From UBA2241 sp963777895 (GTDB taxonomy: Bacteria > Actinomycetota > Thermoleophilia > UBA2241), in the NCBI GenBank assembly GCA_963777895.1, contig CAVZSF010000005.1, forward strand, positions 992,001-1,056,000: a stretch of DNA of 64,000 bases, given 5' to 3'. The notes below the pieces were generated by a model. The model saw only the letters and a program-made list of their open reading frames with translations. It was not told where the DNA came from and did no database searches. A program made the position numbers and the translations under genes. Each line of letters opens with the position of its first letter. Position 1 is the stretch's first letter. Positions 41,698-51,608 of the stretch are shown one piece after another.

Positions 41698-44695
41698 ACG
41701 TCGTCAGGGCCGGCTCGGGCAGCGCCCGCAGGCGGCGCAGGTGCGCGGCCACCATGCCGGGCAGCTCGCCGGGGGCGGCTTCGACGACATCGATCTGCGG
41801 CAGGCTGCCGAGGAAGTCGTCGCGGTAGCTCTTCTGCGTCAGGCGGTGGTCGAGGACGACGACGACACCGGTGTCGCTCTCCGTACGGATGAGGCGTCCG
41901 AAGCCCTGGCGGAACTTGAGCACCGCCTCGGGCAGATACAGTGTGCGGAACCAGTCGATGCCTTCGGCCTCGCAGGCGCGACGCTGGGCCTGGACGAGCG
42001 GGTCTTGGCGGGGGAAGGGCAGCTTGGCGATCACGAGGCAGACGAGGGTCTCACCTGGGAAGTCCTGGCCGGTCCAGAGCGTGTCGACGCCGAGCAGCAC
42101 CGTCTGTGGGTGGGCGCGGAACTCCTCGGCCAGGGCCGCGGCGGAGCCGTGCATGCCCTGGGCAAGCACGAGCACGTCGTCGTCCTGCACGTGCTCGCCA
42201 ACGGCGGCAGCAACCTGCTGCATGTCCCGCTTGTTGGTGAAGAGGGCGAGCGTGCGGCCCCCGGTCACGGCGGCCAGCCGCTTCAGGCGTTCGGCCTGAC
42301 GGCCGGCAGCCTCGTCGGGGCGCCAGTCGATCGCCGGGTCGTGCTCGACGACGAGGACGGCCTGGCGCCGGAAGTCGAAAGGTGAGGGGAAGACGGCCTC
42401 GTGCACGTCGACGTCGCCGTCCAGGCCCGTCATGCGTCGGAAGTAGGCGAACGAGCCCGAGACCGAGAGCGTCGCACTGGTGAGGACCGCCCCGGTGAGC
42501 CGGTCCCACAGCGCCTCGCGTATGCGGGGAGCAGGTGACACCGGAGTGCGGGTGAGCGTCCAGGCGCCGCTGCCCGGCTCGATCTCGACCCACACGACAG
42601 CCTCGGGATCGGTGAGCTCGGGCAGCTCGTCGAGCAGCGCGGCGAGGTGGCCGGCGTCGTCGGCGACGCCAGCCAGGGCTGGCCGCTCGCGATGGTCGTC
42701 GGGCAGCGCGCCGGCGGCCGCGGCCGCCGCGGTGGCGAGCTCGCCGAGCTCGCCGGCCAGGCTGGCCGCGGCCTGGGCGAAGGGCTCCCAGACGGGTTGC
42801 TCGCGAAGGCCCGGCGTGAGCCATGCCGTCAAGGCGTACTCGTCGCGCCGGCCGGGGCGTCGCGCCGGCCGCTCGGGACGCTCGTCGAGGGCCGCCGCGC
42901 GTGCCACGGCCGTGAGGCTCTGGCCGGCGGCGCGGATCCAGGCCGGCAGGCCCTCCGCGCACCTTTCGGCGGCCTCGGCGGCCGGCCGCAGAAGCGCAGC
43001 GGCCGAGGGATCGGCGGAGCGCGCCAGCGCCCGCAGACGGGAGGCAAGCGGCCGTTGCCGCCCGGCCACCCCCAGAGACAGGCGCAGGGCGTCCAGGGCG
43101 CGCACATCGACGGCGTCGCTGAACGCGGAGGTCGCCTCGGCCGGCAACAGATGCGCCTCGTCGATGACGACGTGCTCGTGCGCCGGCAAAGCCTCGCCGC
43201 CGGTGAGGAGCAAGGCATGGTTGATGCATACGAGGTGGGCTGCCTCGGCCCGGCTGCGAGCGAGGCGCCAGTGGCAGTGGCGCCGCGCCGGGCAGTGGCG
43301 GCCGAGGCAGGTGCTGCGCGACGACCGGAGCGACTTGCCGAGCTCGGCCAGCGCGGGCAGCTCGAGGGACGCTCGGTACGGGAGAGCGGACAGGTCGACC
43401 TCGCCCCAGCGGGCGCGGCCGAGCAGGTAGGCCAGGGCCAAGGCGCGTGACGGGTCGGGGAGCGCCGTGAGCTCGGCGGCGACGGCTTCGTCGAGGCGTC
43501 GCCGGCACAGGTAGTTCTCGCGTCCCATCAGCAAGGTCCAGCGCCATCCCGGCGGCAGCGCCTGCGCCACGAGCGGGAGCTCGTGGGCAGCAAGCTGGCG
43601 CTGCAGCGCCTTCGTCTTGGTGCTGACGATCACGCGGCTGCCGGTGGCGGCGCTGAAGAAGGCGGCGGGCAGCAGGTAGGCGAGGCTCTTGCCCATCCCC
43701 GTGCCCGCCTCGAGCAGCCCGACGCCGCCGCCGGCGAGCGTGCCGGCCACCTGCTCGGCCAGGGCGACCTGCCCGGGGCGGCGGCGGAAGCCCGCGAGGC
43801 GCAGCGCCATGCCCGGGACTGCGGGGCCGGCATCGGCACCGCCTTCGGCCGCAGAGCCGTCGCCCTCACCAGCATTCTCGCCGACGGCGATGGCGTTCTC
43901 GCCGTCGGCGAAGACGTACTCGCCGTCCTCGGCATCGCTCGTGTCTTTGCCGGCATCGTCTGTGCCCTCTTCGCCGTCCTCCACTGGGCTGCCGAGCTCG
44001 GCCCCCCAGCCGTCTGCGCAACACGGGAGCGTTGTGAGACGGGCGGCACGCTCGACGGCGCGCGGTTCGTCGGCCACCAGCGGCGGCGGCGCCTCGGGCG
44101 TGGACCGGAGCCGGTCGAGCACGCTCAGCGGCGGCCAGCGGACCGCCTCGAGAAGCCGCCGCTCGTCGGCGGCGAGGCCGGCGGCGCGGGCGGCGAGGCG
44201 CCGCAGGAGCGCCGCTGTGGCGAGGGCGTCTGGCAAGGCGCGGTGCGGCGTTTCGCCCAAGCCGAGTGGTCCGGCGAGGAGGCCCAGCGCGTGGCGGTCG
44301 TGCTCGGGCAGCAGGAGGAGTGCCGCCTCGAGGGTGTCGAACCAGGGGCCTTGCAGTGGCGCCGCGCCCGACCTGTGGGCGGCCGCCACGAGGTGCTCGC
44401 GGTCGAAGGCGGCGTTGTGGGCGACGAGGGTCGCGCCGGCGGCGAACGCGGCAAGTCGCGGTGCCACGTCGGCGAACGCCGGCGCGCCCACCACGTCGGC
44501 GTCGCCGATGCCGGTCATGCGTGCGATCTGCAGCGGTATGGGCAGGTCGGGGTGTACCAGCGACTGGAACCGGTCGACCTCGTGCAGGCGCTCGTCGAGC
44601 CGCACGGCGCCAAGGTCGATCACGCGGTCGCGGGACGGGTCGAGACCGGTGCTCTCGGTGTCGAGGACGACGAAGGCTGGGGGAGCAGGGGGCAT
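41696..44695 (-). CDS. dinG: DEDDh exonuclease-DinG helicase fusion
   Basis: A 999-residue protein. The N-terminal ~170 residues are a DEDDh 3'-5' exonuclease (FVVLDTESTGLD, LVAHNAAFDREHL, then H and D in HRALPDALATA). An acidic linker (residues ~230-285) leads to an XPD/DinG-type helicase: Walker A EAGTGMGKS near residue 335, Fe-S cysteines around CLGRHCPARRHCHW, DEAH box VIDEAHLLP near 512 and the C-terminal LFTNKRDMQQV and GFGRLIRTESDTG motifs. It acts in DNA repair or replication stress, unwinding 5'-3'. It starts 41 bases after a GAF-regulator stop on the same strand. Confidence 0.92.
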   Translation of the reverse strand: MPPAPPAFVVLDTESTGLDPSRDRVIDLGAVRLDERLHEVDRFQSLVHPDLPIPLQIARMTGIGDADVVGAPAFADVAPRLAAFAAGATLVAHNAAFDREHLVAAAHRSGAAPLQGPWFDTLEAALLLLPEHDRHALGLLAGPLGLGETPHRALPDALATAALLRRLAARAAGLAADERRLLEAVRWPPLSVLDRLRSTPEAPPPLVADEPRAVERAARLTTLPCCADGWGAELGSPVEDGEEGTDDAGKDTSDAEDGEYVFADGENAIAVGENAGEGDGSAAEGGADAGPAVPGMALRLAGFRRRPGQVALAEQVAGTLAGGGVGLLEAGTGMGKSLAYLLPAAFFSAATGSRVIVSTKTKALQRQLAAHELPLVAQALPPGWRWTLLMGRENYLCRRRLDEAVAAELTALPDPSRALALAYLLGRARWGEVDLSALPYRASLELPALAELGKSLRSSRSTCLGRHCPARRHCHWRLARSRAEAAHLVCINHALLLTGGEALPAHEHVVIDEAHLLPAEATSAFSDAVDVRALDALRLSLGVAGRQRPLASRLRALARSADPSAAALLRPAAEAAERCAEGLPAWIRAAGQSLTAVARAAALDERPERPARRPGRRDEYALTAWLTPGLREQPVWEPFAQAAASLAGELGELATAAAAAAGALPDDHRERPALAGVADDAGHLAALLDELPELTDPEAVVWVEIEPGSGAWTLTRTPVSPAPRIREALWDRLTGAVLTSATLSVSGSFAYFRRMTGLDGDVDVHEAVFPSPFDFRRQAVLVVEHDPAIDWRPDEAAGRQAERLKRLAAVTGGRTLALFTNKRDMQQVAAAVGEHVQDDDVLVLAQGMHGSAAALAEEFRAHPQTVLLGVDTLWTGQDFPGETLVCLVIAKLPFPRQDPLVQAQRRACEAEGIDWFRTLYLPEAVLKFRQGFGRLIRTESDTGVVVVLDHRLTQKSYRDDFLGSLPQIDVVEAAPGELPGMVAAHLRRLRALPEPALTT

Positions 44696-44736
44696 GGCGC
44701 GAGGATAGCAGACGGGGCGGACGGCCCCGCCCCGGC

Positions 44737-45864
44737 TCAGGACGGCCGCGAGAGGATGCAGTCCAGCGTGGTCGCGGCCACCGTCGCGATGAGGCTGAGG
44801 AGCTCGCCCTTGCTCTCACCCTCTCCAGACACGGTGAGGGTCAGGGTCAGCTCGCCGCCGCGGCAGGGGGCGCTCGCGACGATCACCTGCGCCGGCTTGG
44901 CCTGGGCGCCTCGCGCCTGCTCGGGCTGTCGCGGATGCCGCGAGTCGCCCTGACGCATGCCTTCGTCCGGCTTGATCTCGCCCGAGGCGCCCGCGCTTTC
45001 GCCGGCATGGCTCGCGACGCAGCAGAGCGCCTTGAGCGCATGCGCGGCGAGTGTCGCCGTCTCCTTCAGCATGGCTGTGCCGGTCGGCTGGGCAGCCAGC
45101 ACTGCGTGCCCGGCCGTGATCGCCTCTATGGCGCGCCGCAGGTCCAGCACGTCCTGGTCGCTGCGCCGCAGCTGCACGAAGACGTGGGCGTTGTGAGGGC
45201 GACCGCCGCTTGACCGGCGATGGCGTTCGCGAGGCGCATCTCCTGGCGAGTGAAGCGGCGCTCGCGGACGTGGTCGAGCACCTCGAGGAGACCGATGGCC
45301 TGGCCCTGGTGCACCATCGGCAGGATGAGCAGCGCCTTGTCGCCGTCGCGGCGCATGACGGCGACCTCGGCAGGGTCGGCGCGCGGGTCGCAGACGTTGA
45401 CGGACGATGGTCTCGTGGTCTTCGAGCGCGCGCGTCGCCATCGGGAACTGGTTGACGTTGTACACCCAGGAGTCCGGACGCCGGTTGCCGAGGTCGTCGT
45501 AGTCGGCGAGCACGGTGACCGTGCGGGTCGCGTGGTCGTACTCAGAGATGACGCAGAAATGGCAGTCGAGCAGGCTGGTCATCTGCTTCGCGACCTCGCG
45601 CAGCAGCTCGGCCAGGTCGAGCTGGCTCGAGACGGCGATGGCGGTCTTGACGAGGGTCTCGAGCTCGCGCTCGCGGGCGAGGCGGGCGGCGAGGTGGTTG
45701 CGGCCGCCGATGAGGGTGGCGAGCTCCTCGATGTCCTCCTGCTTGATGCGCCGATGCCCGCCCGCGGTGCGCGTGCAGGGAAGGAAGCCGGACGCGGTCC
45801 AGCGCCGGATGGTGTGCGGCGACACGCCGAGCCGGCGGGCCGCGTGCTGCACGCTCAGGTACAT
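44737..45864 (-). CDS. MerR-type HTH + GAF regulator A, two compensating frameshifts
   Basis: The N-terminal ~60 residues are a MerR/excisionase-type HTH (MYLSVQHAARRLGVSPHTIR, then RRWTASGFLPCTRTAGGHRR). Then comes a helix (ERELETLVKTAIAVSS) and a GAF domain (LLDCHFCVISEYDHA...VTVLADYDDLG). The middle of the GAF domain (HQGQAIGLLEVLDHVRERRF, QEMRLANAIAGQAAVAL) is in another frame between about 45400 and 45205 and then the original frame resumes (VFVQLRRSDQDVLDLRR). Two indels are needed. ATG 45864 sits within a few bases of the presumed transcription start. A weak GC hairpin (44715-44735) follows. Confidence 0.75.
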   Translation of the reverse strand: MYLSVQHAARRLGVSPHTIRRWTASGFLPCTRTAGGHRRIKQEDIEELATLIGGRNHLAARLARERELETLVKTAIAVSSQLDLAELLREVAKQMTSLLDCHFCVISEYDHATRTVTVLADYDDLGNRRPDSWVYNVNQFPMATRALEDHETIVRQRLRPARRPCRGRRHAPRRRQGAAHPADGAPGPGHRSPRGARPRPRAPLHSPGDAPRERHRRSSGGRPHNAHVFVQLRRSDQDVLDLRRAIEAITAGHAVLAAQPTGTAMLKETATLAAHALKALCCVASHAGESAGASGEIKPDEGMRQGDSRHPRQPEQARGAQAKPAQVIVASAPCRGGELTLTLTVSGEGESKGELLSLIATVAATTLDCILSRPS

Positions 45865-46140
45865 GTCGCGACGGTACCGACTGGCCCGCCGGCAAGTCAA
45901 CTACGAGGAAGTTCTCGCGCAGGAGGCCTGCGAAGTTTGATGAAGACATCGGGCGTGGCTGCCCGGACGCGGATACGACAGAATCCGAGGTGCTCCGCCC
46001 GCGCCGACGGCGCGAGTTCTGGAGACCCCCTCCGCTGCCAGGGTGGAGACCTCGACGGTGCTCTGGCGCGGGAGTCGGCCCGCGGTGGCACGGGAGAGAC
46101 ACCGCGGGCCGCTCCTCGTCTGGGGCGTGACTGGCGGCCG
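45865..46140 (-). promoter_or_regulatory. Upstream region of regulator A with AAGTC/AAGTT array
   Basis: Plus-strand elements AAGTC (45894), AAGTT (45909) and AAGTT (45933) are spaced 15 and 24 bases. The first overlaps TTGACT, read on the minus strand as the -35 box; a weak -10 (GTACCG, 45877-45872) would place the transcript start at the ATG, giving a leaderless mRNA. The same array stands upstream of regulator B. Beyond 45940 I see nothing else supported. Confidence 0.55.
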
Positions 46141-47220
46141 TCAGCGCGCAGCAGCGCGCCGCCGCCGGCGGCGATGAGGTCGAGCAGCTCGATCTGTCCC
46201 TCTCCGGGGCGGCTCGGCCAGGGTGACGGCGAGGGTCAGGTCGCGTGGCTCCGGACGGGTCTCGGGCGACGACCAGCGTGGCCGTGTGCCGCGCTCGTCG
46301 CCGTTCTCGAAGCCGGCGGCCCGTCGCCGAAGGCGCCGGCGCTCGTCGCCGGCGCAGGCTGGCGACGCACGAGACCGCGTCGAGCGGCCGCGCAGGCCGC
46401 GCGGGCGAGCTCGGCGAGGAGCCCGGCGGTCCGCGCCGGCGGCGGACCACGCCGGGGACGGCCGCCGTGAGCCTGCGCAGAGCCGTCGCGCAGGCGCGCG
46501 ATGTCGTGGTCGCTGCGCGCCTGGTCGGCGAAGAGCTTCGCGTTGTGCAGCGCCGCCGCCGCCTGGCCGGCGATCGCCCGGCAGAGGCGCAGCTCCTGGC
46601 GCGTGTAGTGCCGCGAGCGCTTCTGGTCGACGACCTCGAGCAGGCCGATCGACGCGGTCCTGGTAGACGAGCGGCGCCATGAGCAGGCTCTTGTCGCCGT
46701 CGCGGCGCAGGACCGCGGCCTCGGCCTGGTCGACGTGCGGGTCGTCGACGTTGACGACCGCGGTGATGCGCTCCTCGAGGACGCGGCGCGTGAGCGGGTA
46801 GTCGCTCAGCTTGTAGGGGCCGGTGTCGGGAAGACGCTGTCCGGAGTGGTCGTAGTCGGCGAGGACGTAGACGATCTCGGCGCGCTGCGTCGAACTCGGA
46901 GATGGCGCAGAAGTGGCAGTCGAGGAGCGCCGTCATGCGGCGCGGCGATCTCGGCCAGCAGCTCGGTGACGTCGAGCCGGCTGGCCAGGGCGATCGAGGT
47001 GTCCACGAGGACGTCGAGCTCGCGCTCGCGGGCGAGCTGGGCGGCGAGGTGGTTCGAGTTGCCGATGGCGCGCGCGAGGTCGTCGATGTCGTGCTCGTCG
47101 ATGCGCCGGTGCCCGCCGGCGGTGCGCGTGCAGGGGAGGAAGCCCGGTGGCCGTCCAGCGCCGGACCGTGACGGGCGACACGCCGAGGCGGCGCGCCGCC
47201 TGCTGCACGCTCAGGAACAT
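46141..47220 (-). CDS. MerR-type HTH + GAF regulator B, heavily frameshifted paralog of A
   Basis: A second copy of the regulator A architecture, spread over all three minus-strand frames. Recognisable pieces in order: MFLSVQQAARRLGVSPVTVR, GGHRRIDEHDIDDLARAIG, ARERELDVLVDTSIALASRL, LLDCHFCAISEFDA, VYVLADYDHSG, RRDGDKSLLMAPLVYQ, GLLEVVDQKRSRHYTRQELR and CRAIAGQAAAALHNAK. At least six indels interrupt it, but codons between them are conserved and no substitution decay is obvious. The start ATG at 47220 lacks a ribosome site and looks leaderless. The end near 46141 is approximate. Confidence 0.6.
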
Positions 47221-47251
47221 GGCGCGAAACCTATCCGATCGTCGCGCTACG

Positions 47252-47296
47252 AAGTCAATGATGAGTAAGTTCCGGCCGCGGTCGCTGACGCAAGTT
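47252..47296 (-). promoter_or_regulatory. Upstream AAGTC/AAGTT array of regulator B
   Basis: Plus-strand AAGTC (47252), AAGTT (47267) and AAGTT (47292) repeat the array of regulator A with spacings of 15 and 25 bases. TTGACT (minus strand, 47258-47253) and TAGGTT (47233-47228) form a promoter whose start would fall at the ATG. Confidence 0.55.
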
Positions 47297-47425
47297 CGAG
47301 GAGGAATGTGCGCTGGAAAGCGACGCGCTTCGACTGAGACAATGATGGTCGATCCTCCTGGCCGTCGCGGCGGACCCGCAGCCGGGTCCGCGCGCGCGAC
47401 GGCCGTCCCTCGAAAGGGTGAGACC

Positions 47426-48620
47426 ATGAAGGTCCTGCAACTTGGTGTCGGCGCGGTCGGCGAAGTCAACGCCCGCGTCGCGGCGCAGGAACCGCAGGTG
47501 TCGGCCGTCGTGCTGGCCGACGTGCGACGAGGCGCGCGTGCGCGCCGTGGCGGCGAAGCTGCCGCCGGGCAAGGCGGAGACGCTGGTGCTCGACGCGTCC
47601 GACCACGCGGCGCTGGTGCGCGCGGCGAAGGGCGTCGACTTCGTCCTCAACGCCCTCGCGACCGCCTGGGACATCCCGGTCATGGAGGCCTGTCTCGAGG
47701 CCGGGGTGAACTACCTCGACATGGGGACCGGCGGCCCGCGCGAGATCACCGGCACGGCCGACCTCGACGAGCAGCTCGCCCTCGACGGCGAGTTCAAGAA
47801 GCGCGGCCTCACGGCGCATGGTCTCGTTCGGCATCGACCCCGGCGTGAGCGACGTCTTCGCGCGGGCGCTGTACGACGAGTTCGACACGGTCGAGTCGCT
47901 GACCGTGCTCGACGGCGACAACGGCACCGTCGACGGCTACGAGTTCGCCTGCTCGTTCTCGCCCGAGACGATGATCGAGGAGTGCCTGCTGCCGCCGTGC
48001 GTGTTCCGCGACGGCGCGGAGGCGCGCAACGAGGCGCTCTCGGTGTCGCGCGAGTTCGACTTCCCGGCCCCGGTCGGGCCGCCTGCAAGCTCTGGAACGT
48101 CGACCACGAAGAGGCGCAGCTCATGCCGCAGTTCCTCAGCGGCAAGGGGCTGCGCGAGGCGGCCTTCTTCATCGCCCTCGACGACCGCTTCGTCGAGGCG
48201 CTGCGCGTCTTCCGCGCGCTGGGCCTCAACCAGCGCCAGCCCGGTCGAGTTCGCGGGGCGCACGGTCTCGCCGATCCGCTTCGTCGCCTCGCGCTTCCCG
48301 CAGCCCGCGGAGCTCGCCGGCAAGCTGCACGGCGCCGTCTGCGTCGGTACGCTCTGCGAGGGCACGCTGCGGCGGCCGGCCGGCGCGCCGCTTCATGTAC
48401 CAGACGACGTCGCACGACGAGGCGTGGGAGCGCTGGGGCGTGCAGGGCACCGGCTGGCAGACCGGCGCCTCGGCCGCCGTCGCCGTGCGGCTCTTCGCGC
48501 GCGGCGAGGTGACGCGGCGCGGCGTCGTGCCGCCGGAGCTGCTCGACCCGCAGCCGTTCCTCGCCGAGATGAAGGCGGTCGGTCTCGAGGTCGGCGTCGT
48601 CGACCTGCCCGCTCGACTGA
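47426..48620 (+). CDS. Saccharopine dehydrogenase-like oxidoreductase, frameshifted
   Basis: The start ATG at 47426 gives MKVLQLGVGAVGEVNARVAA, a Rossmann dinucleotide-binding fold. Later pieces in other frames are DFVLNALATAWDIPVMEACL, AGVNYLDMGTGG, VSFGIDPGVSDVFARALYDE, LWNVDHEEAQLMPQFLSGKG and FMYQTTSHDEAWERWG, all fitting the saccharopine dehydrogenase family. It probably acts on a lysine-, carboxynorspermidine- or homospermidine-type substrate; which one cannot be said. At least five single-base indels (first near 47524) split it. The end is taken at the TGA at 48618-48620. Confidence 0.65.
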
Positions 48621-48738
48621 GGCGCGACGGCGCGGGCGCGGCGCGACTGCGCGGCCGCGCCGGCGCGGAGCCGGGCGCGCCGGCGTCGCCCGCCGCCTGG
48701 CTCGCCGCGTCGCCCGGAGCGTCCGATAGCATGGCGGC

Positions 48739-50008
48739 GTGCGTCGTCGCCTGCAGCGACTGGACCGCGAGCTCCGCGCGCTACCCCGGCCAGTTCTGGG
48801 TCCTGGTCGCTCGGCATCTTCATCTACGTCGGCCGCCGCGGCCCTCGCCTTCCCGTACGAGGCGCATCTACCTGCACCGCGAGCTGGGCGTCTCGATGAC
48901 CGTGGATCGGGGTGCGTCTTCGGCCTCGTGCCGGCCGGCGATGATCCCCTGCAGGTCTGGGGCGGCCAGCTGACCGACCGTTTCGGCCGGCGCTCGATGA
49001 TGATCCTCTCGTCTGGCGATGCGGCGTCGTGTGGTTCGTCGGGCTTCGCCTTCGTGCGCGAGGTCTGGCAGGTCGCGCTGCTGGTCGCCATCGAGAGCTC
49101 CATCGGCTGGCCGCTGTTCCAGACCGCGAGCAACGCGATGATCGCCGACCTGCTGCGTCCGGCGCAGCGCCAGGAGGCGTTCAGCATCACGCGCGTGGCG
49201 ATGAACCTCGGCGTCGTGCTCGGGCCCGCGGCCGCCGGCATCGCCCTGGGCTGCGGGGGTCAGCTTCCGCGCAGCTCTTCCTGTGCGGCGGCCGGCGGGC
49301 TGCGCCGCGATGGTCGCGTGCTGGCCGCTCTGCGCGATCCGCGAGAGCCGGCCGGCCAGCGCTCGTGCGCGGGGCGCGCACGTCGATCGGTCGGCGGGCA
49401 CGCAGCGGCTACGGCATCGTGCTCGCCGACCGCCGCTTCCTGCTGTTCTGCGCCGTCGCCGTGCTGCCCGTGTTCTGCATCGGGCAACTTCGTCTCGATC
49501 TACTCCGTCTACATCACCGGCGACCTCGGCGTCCCCGACGGCACGTGGGGCTGGCTGCTGGCGCTGAACGCGCTCGTCGTCGCCACCGTCCAGTACCCGC
49601 TCGTGCGGGCCACGAAGTGGAAGAACCGCATGGTGCTGCTGGCCGTGTCGAGCGCGCTGCTCGGCATCGGCATCGGCGGCTCGGCGTTCGCCGCCGGCGC
49701 TCGCGTCGCTGGTCGTGCTGGTCGTCGTCATGAGCCTGGGCGAGACGCTGCTCGCGCCGGTCGCCGCGGCCGAGGTCGCGGACTTCGCTCCCGAGGCCGT
49801 GCGCGGCCGGTACATGGGCGTCTGGACGGTGGTCTGGAACGGCGGCGCGGCGCTGGGTCCCGCCTTCATGGGCTGGGCGATGGACACGATCGGCGGGCGC
49901 GAGGCGTTCGCCGTCCTGCTCGTCGTGGGCCTGGCCGGGTGCGGTGCTCTTCCTGCTGCGGGCGCCGACTGGCGGCGCCACCGCCGGCCAGCGGCGGGCG
50001 AGGTCTGA
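48739..50008 (+). CDS. MFS transporter 1, heavily frameshifted
   Basis: Starts with GTG at 48739 (RRRLQRLDRELRALPRQFWV, in pieces). Fragments of a 12-helix major facilitator follow: GGQLTDRFGRRSMMI, ALLVAIESSIGWPLFQTASN, AMIADLLRPAQRQEAFSITR, VAMNLGVVLGPAAAG, and ALNALVVATVQYPLV. The order and motifs parallel the intact neighbour at 50145, so the two are tandem paralogs. Eight or more indels, mostly extra single bases, break the frame. Boundaries are approximate. Confidence 0.6.
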
Positions 50009-50144
50009 GCCTCCGTGCCGGCGGAAGGCCGGCCTTGCGCCGCCGGCACCATGCGGAGCCGGGGCGCGCTGCCGCCGGCGCCTGCCTTCTCGTCAGCCCC
50101 ACCGACGCTGTAGACTCAGAAGCCATGGGCGGGCAGGGGGGTCG

Positions 50145-51470
50145 GTGACCGGCAGGCTCGGACAGGTCAGACGCGACCTGTCCGCCTTCCCGCGTCAATT
50201 CTGGGTCCTGGTCGCGGGCACGCTCATCTACTGCACCGGCGCCGGGGTCGGCTTTCCCTGGATCGGCATCTACCTGCAGGACGATCTCGACGTCTCCCTG
50301 AGCGTCGTCGGCCTGTTCTTCGGCATCACGGCCGTGGCTGGCTTGCCCCTGCAGCTGGTCGGCGGCAGCCTCACAGACCGGTTCGGCCGCCGCCCGATGC
50401 TGCTGCTGGCGGCGGTCATCGGGGTCGGCTGGTTCATCGGCATGGCCCTCGTCAGGGACGTCGTCCTCATCACCGTCCTCGGGTGCATCGAAGCGGCCTT
50501 CGGCTGGTCGCTCTTCCTCACGGCCAACAACGCCATGGTGGCCGACCTCATCGACGAGCCGGGCCGCCCAGAGGCGTACAGCATCGTCCAGGTGGCTCTG
50601 AACGTCGGCTACATCCTCGGGCCCGCCGCCGCCGGCATCGCCCGGGGGTTCGGCGTCTCCTTCCCTGTGATCTTTCTTGCATCCGCAGTCGGATGCGGCC
50701 TCTTCTTCTTCCTGACCCTCGCGCTCATCCACGAGAGCAAGCCGTCGGTGAGTGACCTGGAGGAGAGCGAGGCCGGGCTGCACGCCGGCGCCGCGGTGGT
50801 GGGCGGCGGCGGCGTGCAGCCGCTCGTTCAGGATGTCGGTCCGCAGGGGCGCAGGACGCATGGATACAGCCGACTCCTGCGCGACCGGCGCTTTCTGCTG
50901 TTCTGTCTCGTCGCCATTCTGCCGTTCTTCTGCTTCAATCAGTTCGAGACCGTCTTCGCCATCTTCGTCACAGACGGTCTGGGCGTCAGCCAGGGGCACT
51001 GGGGTCTCCTGCTCGGCTTGAGCGCGGCCATCATCGCGATCGGCGAGTACCCCTTGGTCAGACTGCTGCGCCACGTCGAGCCGATGTACCTGCTGGCCGT
51101 CGCGAGCGCGCTGCTCGGCCTTGGGTTCGGGGCGTCGCTCATCATCGAACCACTCTGGCCGGTGATCGCCGTGGTGGTGGTGGTGAGCCTCGCGGAGTGC
51201 CTGCTCCTGCCGATCTCGTCGACGGTCGTGTCGGACATGGCCCCGGCCGAGGTGCGCGGCAGGTACATGGGGACGTGGACGGTGGCGTCCAACATCGGCA
51301 TCACGCTGGGGCCGGCGGTCGGCGGCCTCGCGATGGACGCGATCGGCTATCGCGAGGCCTTCGCCATCACTCTGGCCGCCGGTATCGGCGGAGCGCTGCT
51401 CCTGCCGCTGCTGCGCACGCGGCGCCGTTCCGGAAGTGGTCAGCCGTCCCAGGTGACGCCGGCCGGCTAG
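50145..51470 (+). CDS. MFS transporter 2, intact
   Basis: A 441-residue transporter with 12 hydrophobic helices. The motif-A-like loop is GGSLTDRFGRRPMLLL and the second half repeats the pattern around LLRHVEPMYLLAV; a charged central loop (SDLEESEAGLHAGAA) separates the halves. LGPAVGGLAMDAIGYREAF closes the fold. It resembles drug/multidrug exporters of the DHA1 type. The GTG at 50145 has a G-rich ribosome site and matches the N-terminus of MFS 1. It reads without frameshift, unlike the genes on either side. Confidence 0.8.
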   Translation: MTGRLGQVRRDLSAFPRQFWVLVAGTLIYCTGAGVGFPWIGIYLQDDLDVSLSVVGLFFGITAVAGLPLQLVGGSLTDRFGRRPMLLLAAVIGVGWFIGMALVRDVVLITVLGCIEAAFGWSLFLTANNAMVADLIDEPGRPEAYSIVQVALNVGYILGPAAAGIARGFGVSFPVIFLASAVGCGLFFFLTLALIHESKPSVSDLEESEAGLHAGAAVVGGGGVQPLVQDVGPQGRRTHGYSRLLRDRRFLLFCLVAILPFFCFNQFETVFAIFVTDGLGVSQGHWGLLLGLSAAIIAIGEYPLVRLLRHVEPMYLLAVASALLGLGFGASLIIEPLWPVIAVVVVVSLAECLLLPISSTVVSDMAPAEVRGRYMGTWTVASNIGITLGPAVGGLAMDAIGYREAFAITLAAGIGGALLLPLLRTRRRSGSGQPSQVTPAG

Positions 51471-51560
51471 GACCCAAGGACCCCTTGGACAAACCAGCCG
51501 AGGGTGCGTCACCGAGGTGTAGCGGTCTTCACGAGAGCGAGCGCGCTTGCTCTGAGGGGC

Positions 51561-51591
51561 CGAGCGAGGCCGCTGTCGAAGCGGCCTCGCT
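51561..51591. terminator. Bidirectional hairpin terminator
   Basis: Perfect 13-base arms GAGCGAGGCCGCT (51561-51573) and AGCGGCCTCGCTC (51579-51591) around GTCGA, between the convergent MFS 2 and C11 peptidase genes. Confidence 0.65.
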
Positions 51592-51608
51592 CGTGGCCTT
51601 GGTCGGTG

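Noticed and set aside
41741..44953. Long plus-strand frames opposite the DinG gene
   Set aside because: The minus-strand product has complete exonuclease and helicase motifs; the plus-strand frames are GC-driven shadows.
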